Below, one piece after another: positions 9,634 through 17,764 of a DNA stretch of 64,000 nucleotides; position 1 is the first letter of the stretch; every line of letters begins with the position of its first letter. The DNA comes from Mycolicibacterium malmesburyense. Lineage in GTDB: Bacteria > Actinomycetota > Actinomycetes > Mycobacteriales > Mycobacteriaceae. The position numbers and the translations under genes are program-made. The notes beneath the pieces are model-generated. The model searched no databases. It was given only the letters and a program-made list of their open reading frames with translations, and was not told where the DNA came from. The DNA is taken from assembly GCF_001050015.1 (NCBI RefSeq), contig NZ_CVTB01000155.1:8274-72273 (forward strand), read 5' to 3'.

Positions 9634-10649
9634 CCGCCAGCAGCCGTCCGTGCCTGTTCGACGTAGAACCGCGCGGCCCGTTCCAGCGACTCGGCCGTCG
9701 GGCGGGGCTGCCAGCCGAGTTCGCGGGTCGCCTTGCTGTGGTCGGCGGGCGCCATGATGTGCAGCAGCCGAACGCCGTTGGTGTTCATCTCGAACTCGCG
9801 GCCGACCAGCCGGGAGAGCTTGTCGCCCAGCCAGGCCGACGCATACACCAGCGGCAGCGGGATGCCGAACCGCGGCGGCTTCGCACCGACCGCCCTGGCG
9901 GCCGTCGTGAGCATGTCCCGCATCGGCATGTAGCTCTCGGAGATGATGTAGCGCTCGCCCACCCCGCCGCGTTCGGCGGCGAGCAGGAACGCCTCGGCGA
10001 CGTCTTCGATGCCGACGACCTCGGTGGAGACGCCCTTGATGTAGGCCGGGATCTTGCCGAACGCGGCGTACTGCACCATCAGTCCCTGGTGCGGCTGGTA
10101 GTCGCGCGGCCCGTACGGATTCGACACGCACATCACCACGGCGGGAAGGCCGCGGTCGCGGGCGTAGGACAGCACCAGTTCCTCGGCCTGGCGACGCGAT
10201 TCGATGTACGCGCCACCCTTGTCACCCCAGTCGAACGGCATGTCCTCGGTGACCGGACCGCGTCCGTCGCCGAGCGCGATCGTTCCGATGGTGCTGCAGA
10301 ACACGAATCGGTGTAGGCCCGCCTTCGCCGCGACGTCGAGAACGCGGCGCAGGCAGTTGACATTGGTCTCGAACAACGGCGCCGGATCACGCAGATGGAA
10401 CCGGGTGTCGACAATGCAGTAGTAGACGACGTCGCGGTCGGTCATCGCCGCGCGCAGCGCCTCCTCGTCGTAGAGGTCGCCGTAGCACCGGTCCACGTCG
10501 AGGTCGTCGATCGCGACGGTCGAACTCGTCTTGCGCAGATACACCCGCACGTCGTCGCCGCGCTCGACGAGTTTGCGCGTGACGTGCGAACCGACGAACC
10601 CGCTCGGGCCCATCACCAATGCGCGGCGTGCTGGCGGTGTGTCTGTCAT
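9630..10649 (-). CDS. NAD(P)-dependent epimerase/3-beta-HSD-like extended SDR
   Basis: 339 residues of the extended SDR family: nucleotide-binding GPSGFVGSHV at the N-terminus, Ser in FCSTIGT, and the active-site stretch AYIESRRQAEE. The catalytic Tyr is followed at +4 by Arg rather than Lys (Y-I-E-S-R), which is unusual for a working dehydrogenase. The C-terminal half resembles 3-beta-hydroxysteroid dehydrogenase/dihydroflavonol reductase relatives. It overlaps the SnoaL gene by 4 nt and follows the acyl-CoA dehydrogenase after an 83-nt gap holding hairpin repeat copy 2, so it may be partly insulated from the upstream genes. Role: oxidation or reduction of a hydroxy/keto group in the pathway. 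Confidence 0.82.
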   Translation of the reverse strand: MTDTPPARRALVMGPSGFVGSHVTRKLVERGDDVRVYLRKTSSTVAIDDLDVDRCYGDLYDEEALRAAMTDRDVVYYCIVDTRFHLRDPAPLFETNVNCLRRVLDVAAKAGLHRFVFCSTIGTIALGDGRGPVTEDMPFDWGDKGGAYIESRRQAEELVLSYARDRGLPAVVMCVSNPYGPRDYQPHQGLMVQYAAFGKIPAYIKGVSTEVVGIEDVAEAFLLAAERGGVGERYIISESYMPMRDMLTTAARAVGAKPPRFGIPLPLVYASAWLGDKLSRLVGREFEMNTNGVRLLHIMAPADHSKATRELGWQPRPTAESLERAARFYVEQARTAAGG

Positions 10650-10688
10650 GTCCCCTACCTCGCGAGCGACCGGAATGTGTCACATTTT

Positions 10689-10725
10689 CGCGGCGTGTCG
10701 TGTGCAAACACGGACGCACGCGGCA
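10689..10725. repeat. 37-nt intergenic hairpin repeat, copy 2
   Basis: Second copy of the element at 3547-3583, 35 of 37 identical, again just past the stop of a minus-strand gene (7 nt after the acyl-CoA dehydrogenase). The core hairpin CGTGT-GCAA-ACACG is unchanged. The two mismatches shorten the outer stem to GCGT/ACGC across a small internal loop, so a base-paired outer stem is kept in altered form. Confidence 0.6.
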
Positions 10726-10732
10726 GCAGATC

Positions 10733-11932
10733 TCAGGAGGCCTTCTTCGCCGGCGGGGCGTAGGCCGGTTTGCCCATTCCGAGAACGTACTGGGCGATCA
10801 TGTTGCGGAACACCTCGAGCGTCCCGCCGTAGATCCCGACGAGCGGGGCGAAGCGGTACACGTACTCGGCGGCGCCGTCGTCGATCGCTCCGTCGGTGCC
10901 GAGCGGCAGCGAGGACGCCGTGCCGAGCAGGTCCATCAGATCCGGGGAGATGTCGCGCATCGTCTGCGCCAGCGCCACCCGGCCGAAGATGCTGGTGGCC
11001 GAGAACGCCGCCTCCATGCGGGCGACGCTGCGACCCAACCGGTAGGCCACCGACCCGTCGTCGATCGGCCTGCGGCCGTTGGGATCCGGCCGGGCGACCA
11101 ACGCGGCGGCCTTGTCGACAGCGGCGGCCATCGTGTTGGCCTGGTGCATCATGATCGACACGTCCTGCAGGCCGTCGGCGGCCGCTTCCACCGCGCCGTG
11201 TTCGACGTTGAGGGGTTCGCGCACCACCGTCCAGCCGTCGTTCACTTCGCCGAGGCGGTACTTGTCGTCGACGCGGACATCGCTGTAGTAGACGATGTTC
11301 GTCCGGTCGCCGTCGACGGTGCGGATGCCCTGGATCTCGATGCCCGGCGAGTCGAGCGGCACCAGGAACATGGTGAGGCTCTTGTGCTTCGGCGCGTCGG
11401 GGTCGGTGTTGGTGATCAGGAAGACGTACTGGCAGTTGTGGGCGCCGGTGGTGAACATCTTGGAACCATTGATAATCCAGCTCGATCCATCCGCTTCCCG
11501 CACGGCCCTGGTCTTGCAGGTGGCCACGTCGGATCCGCCCTCGGGCTCGGTGTAGCCCAGACAGAGCCGGACCTCGCCGGTGTACACCCGCGGCATCACC
11601 TCGGCCTTGAGCTCGGGCGAGCCGAACTTGTCGACCGATCGGGCGATCATCGCCGTCGTCCCGAAGGTCACCCACGGCACGTGCGCCCGGCGCTTCTCCA
11701 ACTCCCAGATGCGCCGGCGGATCCGGTTGAACCCGCCCTCGGACTCCGGCTTCCATTCGCGCGCAAGGTATCCGGCCTTGCCCAGCGCGAGATGGACGCC
11801 CTCGTCGAAGTTGTCACCGGTCTCGCGGTCACGGCGGATGACGTCCTCGGTGACGATCTCGGCCAGGAAGGCCCGCGACTCCTCGAGGAAGGCCTGGTCC
11901 TCGTCGGAGAGTTCGACCCGTGAGAAATCCAT
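10733..11932 (-). CDS. Acyl-CoA dehydrogenase, FadE-type subunit (large)
   Basis: 399 residues with the full acyl-CoA dehydrogenase fold: the FAD/substrate loop YTEPEGGSD, the INGSKMFTTGAHN beta-domain motif and a C-terminal helix bundle. At the position where medium-chain enzymes carry the base (Y-E-G-T) it has YGGTLEVFRN, so the base must sit elsewhere, as in other FadE subgroups. It starts where the 349-residue partner ends (1-nt overlap). Paired FadE genes of this kind form alpha2-beta2 heterotetramers in mycobacterial steroid side-chain degradation, and the same is likely here. Expected reaction: alpha,beta-desaturation of a CoA thioester with electrons going to ETF. Confidence 0.88.
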   Translation of the reverse strand: MDFSRVELSDEDQAFLEESRAFLAEIVTEDVIRRDRETGDNFDEGVHLALGKAGYLAREWKPESEGGFNRIRRRIWELEKRRAHVPWVTFGTTAMIARSVDKFGSPELKAEVMPRVYTGEVRLCLGYTEPEGGSDVATCKTRAVREADGSSWIINGSKMFTTGAHNCQYVFLITNTDPDAPKHKSLTMFLVPLDSPGIEIQGIRTVDGDRTNIVYYSDVRVDDKYRLGEVNDGWTVVREPLNVEHGAVEAAADGLQDVSIMMHQANTMAAAVDKAAALVARPDPNGRRPIDDGSVAYRLGRSVARMEAAFSATSIFGRVALAQTMRDISPDLMDLLGTASSLPLGTDGAIDDGAAEYVYRFAPLVGIYGGTLEVFRNMIAQYVLGMGKPAYAPPAKKAS

Positions 11933-12981
11933 TACCTACCCTCTCCGCTCTCGCGAGCCGCGACGATGCCGGCGATGTACTTGGCGGCCGCGGCCGGGTC
12001 TCCCCCGGCGAGCGCCCAGCCGCGGGCGCGCAGCAGGTACGCGCTGGCGGCGGCCTCCGCCGACACCCCGAGCCCGCCCTGTACCTGCACCGCCATCGTG
12101 GCGGCCTTGGAGGCCTCTTCGGCCATGAACACGAACGCCGACGGCGCCAGTTCTGGCCGTTCGTCGGGTTCGTTGTCGAGGAACCACGCGGCGCGGCGCG
12201 CGAGGTTGCGCCCGCCCTGCACCGTGATCGCGATGTTGGCCAACGGATGCGAAATCGCCTGCAGCGTCGAGATCGGCACCCCTAGGGTGTAGCGGGTCTT
12301 GGAGAACTCGGCCGCGATCGTCATGGTCTCCTCGACCAGGCCGACCAGCGCCGCACCCGTCAGCACCCGCCATTCGTCCAGTGCCCGTTGGTACTCCGCC
12401 AGCGCGTCGGGCCCGCTCGCCAGCACGGTGCGGCTGTCGGCGGCGGCCGGGTCGATCCACGCCATCGGCAGCCGGCCGATGTTGTCGACCTTCGTGGGCC
12501 GGGTGGCGAACGTCAGCCTGACGATGTCGTCCCCGTCGCGCAGGACGATGTGGTCGGCGACCGATCCGCTCGGCAGCAGGCGGAGCCCGGAACCGCTGTC
12601 CTGCTGGGGATCCAGGCCGACGATCTGCTGGCCGCTCACGATGTCGGGATCGACCGCGCCGAGTCGACCGAGCAGACGCGCCGCGCTGACGTGGTCGATC
12701 CACGGCACGGGCGCCAGCGACCGGCCGATCTCCTCGGCCACCAGGGTCAGGTCGACGAGCGTGGCGCCGTCGCCGCCGACGTCCTCGGGCAGCGCCATCG
12801 TGGTCGCGCCCATCGTGCACAGCCGCTCCCAGAGGCTCTTGTCGAAGCCGGTCGGCTCTGCGGCGCGGACGGTCTCGATCGAACAGTGCGTCTTGAAGAA
12901 GTCCTTGTACGCGGCCTGCAGCGCCTGGTGGTCCTCGGACAGGCTGTAGTCGAGCCTGCGCAGTTCGTAACGGTCCATCAC
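11932..12981 (-). CDS. Acyl-CoA dehydrogenase, FadE-type partner subunit (short)
   Basis: 349 residues, shorter than a stand-alone acyl-CoA dehydrogenase (about 380-400). It keeps the N-terminal helical domain (MALPEDVGGDG), a reduced beta domain without the usual T-E-P-x-x-G-S loop, and a C-terminal helix bundle ending VQVQGGLGVSAEA, the flavin-contact segment of the partner subunit. This is the pattern of the second chain of heteromeric FadE pairs. The start overlaps the stop of the amidohydrolase at 12978 by 4 nt, and its own stop touches the start of the larger subunit, so the two chains are translated together in matched amounts. Confidence 0.85.
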   Translation of the reverse strand: MMDRYELRRLDYSLSEDHQALQAAYKDFFKTHCSIETVRAAEPTGFDKSLWERLCTMGATTMALPEDVGGDGATLVDLTLVAEEIGRSLAPVPWIDHVSAARLLGRLGAVDPDIVSGQQIVGLDPQQDSGSGLRLLPSGSVADHIVLRDGDDIVRLTFATRPTKVDNIGRLPMAWIDPAAADSRTVLASGPDALAEYQRALDEWRVLTGAALVGLVEETMTIAAEFSKTRYTLGVPISTLQAISHPLANIAITVQGGRNLARRAAWFLDNEPDERPELAPSAFVFMAEEASKAATMAVQVQGGLGVSAEAAASAYLLRARGWALAGGDPAAAAKYIAGIVAARESGEGR

Positions 12982-13814
12982 TGCTCCTTGTCGGCGCCGA
13001 AGAAGAACTCCTGCGCGTTGTTGTACAAGTAGTTGTCCAGCACCTCGGCCGGCAGGTCAAGGGCCTGCGCCTCGGGCACGACGCGGCGCATCTTGAGCAC
13101 CGGCCAGTCCGACGCGTAGATCACCTTGTCGGGTCCTCGCGTACGCATGTAGTGAAGCAGGCTCTCGGGCAACCGCTTCGGTGACCACGCCGAAGTCATC
13201 AAGCGAAGGTTCTTGTACTTGATCAGCAGGCGGATCGCGACATCCCACCACGGGTCGGCGCCGTGAATCATGCAGAGCTTGAGTTCCGGGAACCGCACGC
13301 AGACCCGGTCGAGATGGATCGGGTTCTGCACCTCACCGGGGATCGGCGGGCCGGGGATGCCGGTGTTGATGCACAACGGCAGTTCGAGCTCGGCGCACTT
13401 GGTGTAGAGGGGGTAGTAGACGGCGTCGCTGGGCGGATACTGGCCGTCACCCCAAAAGCTCGGCCCCACAGCGGCATACGCCACAGGCAGGTCGTTGACG
13501 ACGGACGCCAACTCCCGCAGCGACGGGATCGGCCGCAGCAGGTTGACACCACCGATCGCCAGTGCGAACCGATCCGGTCTGGCGTCGACGAACTTGCGCG
13601 CCGTGGTCGACGGTTTGGCGATGCTGTCCATCAGGATCGCCTTCTGGACGCCCTGTTCGTCCATCTCCTCGAGCAGCTCGCCCATGTCGACGGGCGCGAA
13701 CATCGACTCCGGACCCTTGAAGTAGTCGTCGCGGACCTTGAGCATCCACGTCGGCTGCTGTTCGGTCTCGCCGAAGTGGACATTGACCAGACAGTCAATG
13801 GCGCGGGCGGTCAT
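12978..13814 (-). CDS. Amidohydrolase-2 family protein (short form)
   Basis: 278 residues of the amidohydrolase-2 barrel, shorter than the other two in the block (409 and 428). The N-terminal metal motif is atypical: DCLVNVHFG rather than the usual D-x-D/H-x-H. The later conserved pieces are present: IHGADPWWD and the closing YASDWPVLKMRR loop with the conserved Asp. It is flanked by 4-nt overlaps with the acyl-CoA synthetase (upstream) and the FadE partner (downstream). The altered metal site suggests a mononuclear-metal decarboxylase or hydrolase acting on a CoA- or ring-derived acid rather than a true amidase. Confidence 0.8.
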   Translation of the reverse strand: MTARAIDCLVNVHFGETEQQPTWMLKVRDDYFKGPESMFAPVDMGELLEEMDEQGVQKAILMDSIAKPSTTARKFVDARPDRFALAIGGVNLLRPIPSLRELASVVNDLPVAYAAVGPSFWGDGQYPPSDAVYYPLYTKCAELELPLCINTGIPGPPIPGEVQNPIHLDRVCVRFPELKLCMIHGADPWWDVAIRLLIKYKNLRLMTSAWSPKRLPESLLHYMRTRGPDKVIYASDWPVLKMRRVVPEAQALDLPAEVLDNYLYNNAQEFFFGADKEQ

Positions 13815-15451
13815 GCGCTCACCTGTTGGGTCGCAGCGGCTTTGGCCCAGCGGTAGTCCGGTTTACCGTTGCCGAGGCGGCGCACCTGGTCGACGACGAT
13901 GAACTCCTTCGGCGCCTTGAACCGCGCCAGGATCGATGTGCAGTGGGCGTGCAACGGTTCGTGCGAGGCCTCGGCGCCGTCGTTGAGCGCCACCAGCGCG
14001 ACGATCTCCTCGCCCCACCGCTCGCTCGGCCGCCCCACCACCAGGGCGTCGGATATCGCCGGGTGCGCTCGCAGCACCTCCTCGACCTCCTCGACGAACA
14101 CCTTCTCGCCTCCCGTGTTGACCACCAAAGAGTCGCGTCCGAACAATCGCAGCGTGCCGTCGGGGGCCAGCGATCCCCGGTCACCCGAGATCACCACGCG
14201 CTGATCGTCGACCACCGGGAAGGTCCGGCGGGTCGCCGCCTCGTCGTCGAAGTAGCCGAGCGGAATTCGGCCGCCGCGCGCGACATATCCGATCTCGTCC
14301 TCGCCCGGTTCCAGGAAGCGTTGGTAGTCCTCGGAGAGCACCAGAGCACCCTCGCGCAGCTCGAAGGTGTCCTTCTGCTCACCGCGCTGGCTGCGGCCGA
14401 ACCCGACGTTCCCGGTCTCCGACGATCCGTAACCGTTGATGAGCGTGATCTGGGGCAGCAGATCCAGCAGTGCGCGTTGATGTTTCGGGTTGGTGGCCGC
14501 CCCGCCGGTACCGATCGCGAACAGCGACGACAAGTCGTACGAGCCGCGACGTAACTCCTCGACCAGCGGTGCGGCGTACGCATCGCCGACCATGGTCATC
14601 AAGCCCACCTTCTCGCGCTGCGCGGTTTCCAGCACCGCACGCGGGTCGAATCGCGTCTGGTCGTACAGGATCACGGGCAAACCGTTGAGCAGGGCGGCGA
14701 ACGCGGTCCACATGCCCGCCGCGTGCATCAGCGGCGAAACCGCGAACCACGGTTGTCCGCCGTGCGCGACCTTGGCGTGGATCTCGTCGACCGACTCGTG
14801 GTCGGCGCCGTTCATCGAGATGACGTAGGTGTCGCTCTGACGCCACATCACGCCCTTGGGCCTGCCGGTGGTCCCGCCGGTGCACACCATCATGACGTCG
14901 TCGGGCGAGGCGGCGATGTCGACATCGGTATCCCCCTGTGCCAGCACGTCATCGAGCGTGATGGCGTCGGCGAGCTGACGAACGGAGGTGTCACTGCCGG
15001 CGGCGCCGGCGATCCAGCCGTCGTCGATCGAGATCATCAGGTCCGCCGTCGCCGGCGGCAGCACGTCGGCGAACTTCGGTCCGAACGACCGGTGGTAGAT
15101 CACCGCGCGGGGGCGCAGGTAGTCGAGGAGTTCGGCGACCTCGCGCGGCGTGTAGTTGTAGTTGACGTTGACCGGCACCGTACGGGCCTTCAGGCATCCG
15201 ATCACCATGTCGGGGTAGAGATCGTTGTGCATCAGCAGCGCGACGCGGTCCTGCCCGCACTCCCAGTTCTGCAGTTCGTCGCGTTCGCGGTGCGCGCCGA
15301 GCCCCTGCGCGGCCAGATAGTTCGCGAGGCGGCGGGTACGGTCCGCCGACTCACCGAATGTGCTGCGGCGCTCGCCGCAGACGGTCATCAACCGGTCAGG
15401 GACCGCTTGGGCGATCGCGTCGAGAACCGCCCCGATCGTCCACTCGCTCAT
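13811..15451 (-). CDS. AMP-forming acyl-CoA synthetase (FadD family, FadD19-like)
   Basis: 546 residues of the ANL superfamily. The ATP-binding loop is MVCTGGTTGRPKGVMW; the motif YGSSETGNVG, the hinge region SGDRGSLAPDG and the C-terminal catalytic Lys in LGNGKPDYRW are all present. The TGGTTGRPKGVMW form and the length resemble FadD19, the mycobacterial sterol side-chain ligase, but this is from memory and not an assignment. The frame is open upstream; the ATG at 15451 is chosen because it overlaps the stop of the amidohydrolase gene by 4 nt and gives the normal N-terminus (SEWTIGAVLDAIAQAVPDR). It activates the pathway's carboxylic acid as its CoA thioester. Confidence 0.9.
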   Translation of the reverse strand: MSEWTIGAVLDAIAQAVPDRLMTVCGERRSTFGESADRTRRLANYLAAQGLGAHRERDELQNWECGQDRVALLMHNDLYPDMVIGCLKARTVPVNVNYNYTPREVAELLDYLRPRAVIYHRSFGPKFADVLPPATADLMISIDDGWIAGAAGSDTSVRQLADAITLDDVLAQGDTDVDIAASPDDVMMVCTGGTTGRPKGVMWRQSDTYVISMNGADHESVDEIHAKVAHGGQPWFAVSPLMHAAGMWTAFAALLNGLPVILYDQTRFDPRAVLETAQREKVGLMTMVGDAYAAPLVEELRRGSYDLSSLFAIGTGGAATNPKHQRALLDLLPQITLINGYGSSETGNVGFGRSQRGEQKDTFELREGALVLSEDYQRFLEPGEDEIGYVARGGRIPLGYFDDEAATRRTFPVVDDQRVVISGDRGSLAPDGTLRLFGRDSLVVNTGGEKVFVEEVEEVLRAHPAISDALVVGRPSERWGEEIVALVALNDGAEASHEPLHAHCTSILARFKAPKEFIVVDQVRRLGNGKPDYRWAKAAATQQVSA

Positions 15452-16734
15452 CTGCGGGCGCCGGCCGTCACATCCGCGCCGAGCAGAGTCAACGCGTTGT
15501 CGCGCATCACCTTTCGGGTGTCTTCTGCACTGAACTCGGGGAACTGCGGGATATCGGCGGTGAACGCCATCGGGTCGGCAAGACCCTCGCCGTGCGGCCA
15601 GTCCGAGCCGAACAGGACCTTGTCGACGCCGATGGTCTCGGCCAGCAGCTTCACGTCGTCCTCGTAGTACGGCGCGATCCAGACGTTGTTGCGCAACTGC
15701 TCGACCGGATCCTCCTTGAAGTGGTACGGCGCTGTGTTGGCCGCCTTCTTGAGCCGCTTGATCAGCCGGTAGACGAAGTAGGAGCCGTTTTCGATGCTGG
15801 CCACCTTCAGCTTCGGATGGCGGGTGAACACCTGGTGGACGATCATCGAGGCCATCGTGTCGTGGATGGCGCGGTCGTCGAGCAGCACCTGATCGAGCGG
15901 ATCCTTCTTGCCGAAGCCCTCGAACGTTGACTTGCCGCCCCACAGCGCCGCAATCGCGAGATATCCGCTGTCGGACAGGTGGAAGATGACGGGGACACCG
16001 GCCTCGGCCAGGCGTGCCCACACCGGATCGTGCACCGGATCGCCCAACGACCGCGGCTTGACCACACCGGGCACCGGCGCCGGTCGCACGCACACCGTCC
16101 TCGCGCCTCGACCGAGCACGAATTCGACCTCCTCGACGGCCTTCTCGGGATCGGCCAACGAGATGATCGGCGCCGAGATGAACCGGTGGTCGGGGCGGTC
16201 GAAACCCCAGTCCTCGTCGAGCCACAGGTTGAACGCGTGCACCGATGCCATCGTGGCCTCGATGTCGTGCTTGAGGCCCTCCTCGACGCCGCACGCGAAT
16301 GTCGGCAGCATGAACACCGTTTCGAGGTTCTGCTTGTCCAGAACTTTTACCCGGGCCTCGCGATTCTGGTACTCGGGATGGTCACCCAACCGGTCGACCT
16401 TCATCAGCGAGGCCGGATCGACACCGTCGGGAATCTCCCCGCGGAACAACAGATCCAGGCATCCCGGTTCGATGATCGGGTCGAACGTCGGGTTCGGGAT
16501 GAAGTGGTTGACCCGCTCACCGATCACCGCGAACGTACGCTTGCCGTCCTGAAGCATCTGCACACCACGACGTTTGAACTCCTTGGGCAGGTGCCGGGTG
16601 AAGGCGTCCAGCGGCTCGTAATAGTGGTTGTCGACGTCGATGGCCATGTAATCGAGTCGTTTCGGCTCATGCACGGTCCGCTGCGCTTCTTGCTTCTGCT
16701 GATGCGCAATCCGCTGCGCTTCTTGCTGGGTCAC
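15448..16734 (-). CDS. Amidohydrolase-2 family protein (long form)
   Basis: 428 residues; barrel start AIDVDNHYYEP (metal-site Asp/His), barrel end GSDWPHGEG. It closely parallels the protein at 7001 (shared NHFIPNPTF, IENGS, GSDxPH segments), so both likely act on related substrates. The GTG start at 16734 overlaps the crotonase stop as GTGA; a Met at 16647 would give 399 residues. Between these two possible starts lies an 11-residue imperfect duplication (QEAQR units, 33 nt apart) that the other amidohydrolases lack, so the added N-terminal tail may be recent. Its role is probably hydrolytic ring or chain cleavage, or decarboxylation. Confidence 0.85.
   Translation of the reverse strand: MTQQEAQRIAHQQKQEAQRTVHEPKRLDYMAIDVDNHYYEPLDAFTRHLPKEFKRRGVQMLQDGKRTFAVIGERVNHFIPNPTFDPIIEPGCLDLLFRGEIPDGVDPASLMKVDRLGDHPEYQNREARVKVLDKQNLETVFMLPTFACGVEEGLKHDIEATMASVHAFNLWLDEDWGFDRPDHRFISAPIISLADPEKAVEEVEFVLGRGARTVCVRPAPVPGVVKPRSLGDPVHDPVWARLAEAGVPVIFHLSDSGYLAIAALWGGKSTFEGFGKKDPLDQVLLDDRAIHDTMASMIVHQVFTRHPKLKVASIENGSYFVYRLIKRLKKAANTAPYHFKEDPVEQLRNNVWIAPYYEDDVKLLAETIGVDKVLFGSDWPHGEGLADPMAFTADIPQFPEFSAEDTRKVMRDNALTLLGADVTAGARR
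16677..16727. repeat. Short tandem duplication, 33-nt period, in amidohydrolase N-terminus
   Basis: An identical 18-nt block (tccgctgcgcttcttgct) occurs at 16677-16694 and 16710-16727. It is in frame and encodes a doubled QEAQR-containing segment at the very N-terminus of the minus-strand amidohydrolase. Confidence 0.75.
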
Positions 16735-17597
16735 AGCGTGTCCTCCTGCTCGGATTTGAGGGGCGGAAAGTTCGGCGGGCGCTTCTCGAAGAAACTGGTG
16801 ATGCCCTCGAGGAAGTCGGGCCGTGTCATCGACTCGTGCATCAGCTTCTCGGCGCGGTCGCTGGCGTCGAAGACAGTGCGCATGGTGTCTGCGTACACCT
16901 GTTGTTTGATCACCGCCAGGGAACTGGGCGCACAGTTGGCGGCGATGTCCTCGGCGTAGCCGATCGCGCGCGGCAGCAGTTCGTCCGGCGCCACCACCTC
17001 GTTGACCAATCCCAGCCGGGCGGCCTCGTCGGCGAAGAAGACCCGGCCGGACAGCAGCAGGTCCATGGCAACGCCGGTGCCGACGACGCGCGGCAAGATC
17101 CACGAGATGCCGTACTCGGCGATCAGCCCGCGGCGGGCGAACGACGTGGTGAACTTGGCGCCCTCGGCGGCGAACCGCACGTCGCAGGCCAGCGCCAGCG
17201 TCAGACCCATTCCCGCACAGGCGCCGTTGACCGCGGCGATGACGGGTTTTCCCATGCCCATCAGGAAGTGCGGATGCCGGGCGCCGACGAGCTTGCCGAC
17301 GTCGGTGTCGGCAGCGGCGTCGACGGTCGCCGCGCTGATCGTCGTCAGATCGCCCATGTCCGCGCCCGCGCAGAACGCGCGACCGCTTCCGGTGACCACG
17401 ATCGCGCGCACCGCGGGGTCGGCCTCGGCGTCGTCGAGGCGTTCGTAGAACGCGGTGGCCAGCCCGCCGCCCCAACCGTTCATCCGGTCGGGCCGATTCA
17501 GGGTGAGCACCGCTACCCCGGTGTCGAGCACTTCGTAGCGGACCGGCGCGTCCTCGGAGCCGGATCGGGCGTCGGCGACGTGGTCAGGAGCGCTCAC
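16731..17597 (-). CDS. Enoyl-CoA hydratase/isomerase (crotonase) family protein
   Basis: 288 residues with the crotonase oxyanion-hole pieces RAFCAGADM and VNGACAGMGLTLALACD. The first hydratase Glu position is Thr (G-L-T-L-A), while an acidic residue is present in RRGLIAEYGIS at the second region, a layout more often seen in enoyl-CoA isomerases or related crotonases than in true hydratases. It is the first gene of the long minus-strand operon; its ATG lies 44 nt from an inverted repeat that overlaps a TACAGT -10-like sequence. The next gene starts within its stop codon. Expected to act on the unsaturated CoA thioester made by the FadE pair encoded downstream. Confidence 0.87.
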   Translation of the reverse strand: MSAPDHVADARSGSEDAPVRYEVLDTGVAVLTLNRPDRMNGWGGGLATAFYERLDDAEADPAVRAIVVTGSGRAFCAGADMGDLTTISAATVDAAADTDVGKLVGARHPHFLMGMGKPVIAAVNGACAGMGLTLALACDVRFAAEGAKFTTSFARRGLIAEYGISWILPRVVGTGVAMDLLLSGRVFFADEAARLGLVNEVVAPDELLPRAIGYAEDIAANCAPSSLAVIKQQVYADTMRTVFDASDRAEKLMHESMTRPDFLEGITSFFEKRPPNFPPLKSEQEDTL

Positions 17598-17640
17598 CCA
17601 GCAGTCCTCCTCCAGCGGCGCGAGCTTTGTGAATGCTCAT

Positions 17641-17657
17641 ACTGTACACCTATCGGT
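17641..17657. promoter_or_regulatory. Imperfect ACTGTA-type inverted repeat upstream of the minus-strand operon
   Basis: ACTGTAC-ACC-TATCGGT resembles the perfect repeat at 5799 (left half 6 of 7, right half 4 of 7) and lies 44 nt upstream of the crotonase start at 17597. On the minus strand it includes TACAGT, a TANNNT-type -10 hexamer. It is the weakest of the four related sites. Confidence 0.4.
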
Positions 17658-17701
17658 AGTGCCTTCCGCAACCGTCACCGAGGACGTTCGGACGCCGCGT
17701 C

Positions 17702-17756
17702 GAGTCTGCGGTGAGGGCGTGAAATCGCCCGAGAATCGCGCCCTGAGCGCAGAGTC
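17702..17756 (-). terminator. Long imperfect hairpin after the DapA-family gene
   Basis: Arms 17702-17719 and 17739-17756 pair at 15 of 18 positions (the GAGGGCG/CGCCCT core is strong) around a 19-nt loop. It starts 9 nt beyond the stop of the minus-strand aldolase gene and before the promoter of the next operon, the expected place for a terminator. No U-tract follows, which is common in mycobacteria. Confidence 0.5.
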
Positions 17757-17764
17757 GGCGAACG

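Noticed and set aside
13018..13030. TTGTACAAGT site resembling the GntR palindrome
   Set aside because: It is within the amidohydrolase coding sequence and encodes conserved-looking residues (LYN); no flanking symmetry.
16735..17475. N-terminal extension of the amidohydrolase frame
   Set aside because: It runs antisense-in-frame through the crotonase with Arg-rich nonsense; the GTG at 16734 overlaps the crotonase stop.
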